Source: Rhodospirillaceae bacterium (lineage in GTDB: Bacteria > Pseudomonadota > Alphaproteobacteria > Rhodospirillales > Rhodospirillaceae). Taken from it: a stretch of DNA of 23,979 nucleotides. Shown here piece after piece: positions 22,262 through 23,979 of this stretch. Location: contig NZGX01000031.1 in assembly GCA_002691085.1 (NCBI GenBank), forward strand, positions 2,022-26,000, in the 5' to 3' direction. Every line of letters starts with the position of its first letter. Position 1 is the first letter of the stretch. The notes beneath the pieces are model-generated. The model was given only the letters and a program-made list of their open reading frames with translations. It was not told where the DNA came from and did not search any database. Made by a program: the position numbers and the translations under genes.

Positions 22262-23443
22262 ATGAGTACTGAAGTAAAAAATAAAAAAATATCCAAAGAA
22301 GAGTTAATTGCTATCAGAAACTCTGTCCAGTCCTTATGTAAGGATTTTCCTGGAGAATATTGGAGGAAGCTTGACGAAAAGAGAGAATACCCAACCAGTT
22401 TTGTTAATGCCATGACTGAATCAGGCTTCCTAGCAGTTTTAATACCTGAGAGATATGGAGGCGCAGGATTAGGACTAGAAGCTGCTTGTGCTATTCTTGA
22501 AGAGATACATAAAAATGGCTGTAATGCAGGTGCATGTCATGCTCAAATGTACACTATGGGAACAATCCTTAAGCATGGAAGTGATAAACAAAAGAAAGAA
22601 TGGCTTCCGAAAATCGCATCAGGAGAAATACGTCTTCAGGCATTTGGCGTCACGGAACCAACTTCAGGTACAGACACACTCTCACTTAAAACAATGGCAA
22701 CTAAAAAGAATAAAGAATATTTGATTAGTGGTCAAAAAATATGGACTAGTCGTGCAGAACATTCGGATTATATGGTTTTGCTAGCAAGAACTACTCCTAT
22801 TGATAAAATTCAAAAAAAAGGAAAGGGCCTCTCAGTTTTTATGGTTGATATGCGTGAAGCTCTAATGAATGGCATGACAATAAGGCCAATAAAAACGATG
22901 ATGAACCACTCTAGTACAGAGGTTTTTATGGACAATATAAAAGTCCCAGAAGAAAATTTAATTGGAGAAGAAGGAAATGGCTTTAAATATATTCTTGATG
23001 GAATGAATGCCGAACGAACACTTATAGCAGCAGAATGTATTGGAGATGCTCAATGGTTCATAAATAAAGCAACAAACTATGCTAAAGAGAGAGAGGTATT
23101 TGGCTCTGCTATAGGTAAAAATCAAGGTGTACAATTCCCAATTGCAAAAGCGTATGCATCCTATAAAGCTGCAGACTTAATTGTCAAACAAGCAGCTATG
23201 AAATTTGATAATGATGAGAAGTGTGCAGAAGAAGCAAATATAGGTAAAATGCTAGCGGCAGACTCCGCTTGGGAGGCCGCAGAGGCCTGTATTCAAACCT
23301 TTGGGGGGTTTGCTTTTGCAGAAGAATACGATATCGAAAGAAAATTTAGAGAGACAAGACTTTATCAAGTTGCGCCCATATCAACAAACCTTATCCTTGC
23401 ATATATATCCCAAAATGTACTTGGCCTTCCCAAATCCTATTAG
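22262..23443 (+). CDS. Acyl-CoA dehydrogenase, isovaleryl-type catalytic glutamate
   Basis: A 393-residue FAD-dependent acyl-CoA dehydrogenase. It has LAVLIPERYGGAGLGLEAAC, the flavin-contacting AFGVTEPTSGTD (127-138), KIWTSRAEHSDYMVLLART, and a C-terminal domain with QTFGGFAFAEEYDIERKFRE. The C-terminal YEGT-type glutamate of medium-chain enzymes is missing; the segment reads LYQVAPISTNLI. Instead E251 in MNAERTLIAAECIG occupies the helix-G position used by isovaleryl-CoA dehydrogenase, so the base has probably moved there. It is therefore a different subclass from the enzyme at 4836-5984, and its substrate may be branched. It sits between MaoC and the CoA ligase gene, consistent with a beta-oxidation-like pathway. 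Confidence 0.92.
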   Translation: MSTEVKNKKISKEELIAIRNSVQSLCKDFPGEYWRKLDEKREYPTSFVNAMTESGFLAVLIPERYGGAGLGLEAACAILEEIHKNGCNAGACHAQMYTMGTILKHGSDKQKKEWLPKIASGEIRLQAFGVTEPTSGTDTLSLKTMATKKNKEYLISGQKIWTSRAEHSDYMVLLARTTPIDKIQKKGKGLSVFMVDMREALMNGMTIRPIKTMMNHSSTEVFMDNIKVPEENLIGEEGNGFKYILDGMNAERTLIAAECIGDAQWFINKATNYAKEREVFGSAIGKNQGVQFPIAKAYASYKAADLIVKQAAMKFDNDEKCAEEANIGKMLAADSAWEAAEACIQTFGGFAFAEEYDIERKFRETRLYQVAPISTNLILAYISQNVLGLPKSY

Positions 23444-23454
23444 AGATAATATGA

Positions 23455-23979
23455 ATGACTAAAATACCCCCATACTTTTCTGGATTTAACGTTAAAGAAA
23501 TATTGACAGATCATCCAATTGATAAAGACTTTGAAGATAAATTCATTATGATGAGTAAAGATGAACTGCGGTCAATCCAAGAGAAAAAATTCTTAAAGTG
23601 TGTTAATCGCGCATGGGATATCCCTTTTTATGAAAAACACTGGAAAAGCTCTGGTCTTATTCCTGAAGATATAAAGAAGCTAGATGATATTGAAAAAATA
23701 CCAACATTTGATAAAAAGAATTTAATGGAGTCTATAGGAAAGAATCCGCCGTTTGGAGACTTTGCGGGTACAAATATGAATGAGGATAACCACAACCATA
23801 CTGTAATGCACACTACCTCTGGAACAACGGGCGTGCCGCAAGTTATTTTATTTAGTCCAAAAACACGTGAAATTCAAAATCTTCTAGTTGCAAGAGCATA
23901 TTTGTGGCAAGGCCTCAAAGGGTCAGACGTTGTTCACTCGGTGTATGGTCATGGGATGGTTAATGCAGGACATTACATG
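23455..23979 (+). CDS. PaaK-like (phenylacetate-CoA ligase family) AMP-forming ligase, N-terminal part
   Basis: The first 175 residues of an adenylate-forming acid:CoA ligase; the gene runs off the window. It starts with ATG 23455 (MTKIPPYFSGF), eleven bases after the acyl-CoA dehydrogenase stop. Visible features are the PaaK-type N-terminal helices with FLKCVNRAWDIPFYEKHW (46-63), IPTFDKKNL (82-90) and the ATP-binding phosphate loop HTTSGTTGVPQ (119-129). The family activates aromatic or other carboxylic acids to CoA thioesters via an acyl adenylate. In this cluster it would supply the acyl-CoA for the dehydrogenase and hydratase encoded upstream. The acid-recognition residues lie further downstream, so the substrate cannot be judged. 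Confidence 0.88.
   Translation, partial: MTKIPPYFSGFNVKEILTDHPIDKDFEDKFIMMSKDELRSIQEKKFLKCVNRAWDIPFYEKHWKSSGLIPEDIKKLDDIEKIPTFDKKNLMESIGKNPPFGDFAGTNMNEDNHNHTVMHTTSGTTGVPQVILFSPKTREIQNLLVARAYLWQGLKGSDVVHSVYGHGMVNAGHYM

Overview
This window reads as chromosome from a low-G+C (roughly one third G+C by eye) Gram-negative bacterium, most likely a streamlined marine alphaproteobacterium. The evidence is the order guaB / rlmE / short ppx, which is familiar from Alphaproteobacteria, together with TRAP permeases, a Nu-class-like GST, CaiB-type CoA transferases and acyl-CoA dehydrogenases, very short intergenic gaps and frequent TTG starts. The family cannot be fixed from this sequence. There are no RNA genes, insertion sequences, phage genes or CRISPR arrays that I can support, and no gene for a recognisable transcription factor.

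Layout. (1) Positions 1-2092, minus strand: housekeeping block with guaB (5' part only), rlmE and ppx. (2) 2316-4830, plus: an exported SUMF1/FGE-sulfatase-fold protein lacking the FGE catalytic cysteines, then a family-5 ABC substrate-binding protein whose signal peptide is one base out of frame with its body. (3) 4836-8306, minus: a fused two-domain family III CoA transferase followed by an acyl-CoA dehydrogenase, an arrangement reminiscent of CaiB/CaiA. (4) 8369-13392: alternating genes for an MFS exporter, an exported CpcT/CpeT-like protein, a sodium:neurotransmitter-symporter-family transporter and a thiamine-diphosphate enzyme. (5) 13575-15749, minus: EamA transporter, isochorismatase-family hydrolase and GST. 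(6) 15904-17735, plus: small and large TRAP permease subunits without a binding protein. (7) 17739-19094, minus: DUF1330 protein and a medium-chain NADP-dependent oxidoreductase. (8) 19266-23979, plus: an unknown membrane protein, SDR, PuuE-like deacetylase-fold hydrolase, MaoC dehydratase, acyl-CoA dehydrogenase and the start of a PaaK-like CoA ligase.

How the genes may work together. Block 8 encodes candidate enzymes for activation, dehydrogenation, hydration and hydroxyl oxidation of an acyl-CoA, plus a possible C-N hydrolase. It looks like a catabolic pathway for a small, possibly nitrogen-containing acid; the substrate is unknown. Block 3 looks like a second CoA-dependent acid pathway. 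All four convergent gene pairs meet with 5 nt or less between stop codons, and one pair shares the single tetranucleotide CTAG. The most interesting items are the out-of-frame signal peptide at 3311-3375, the block 8 pathway, the CpcT/CpeT-like protein and the convergent gene junctions.
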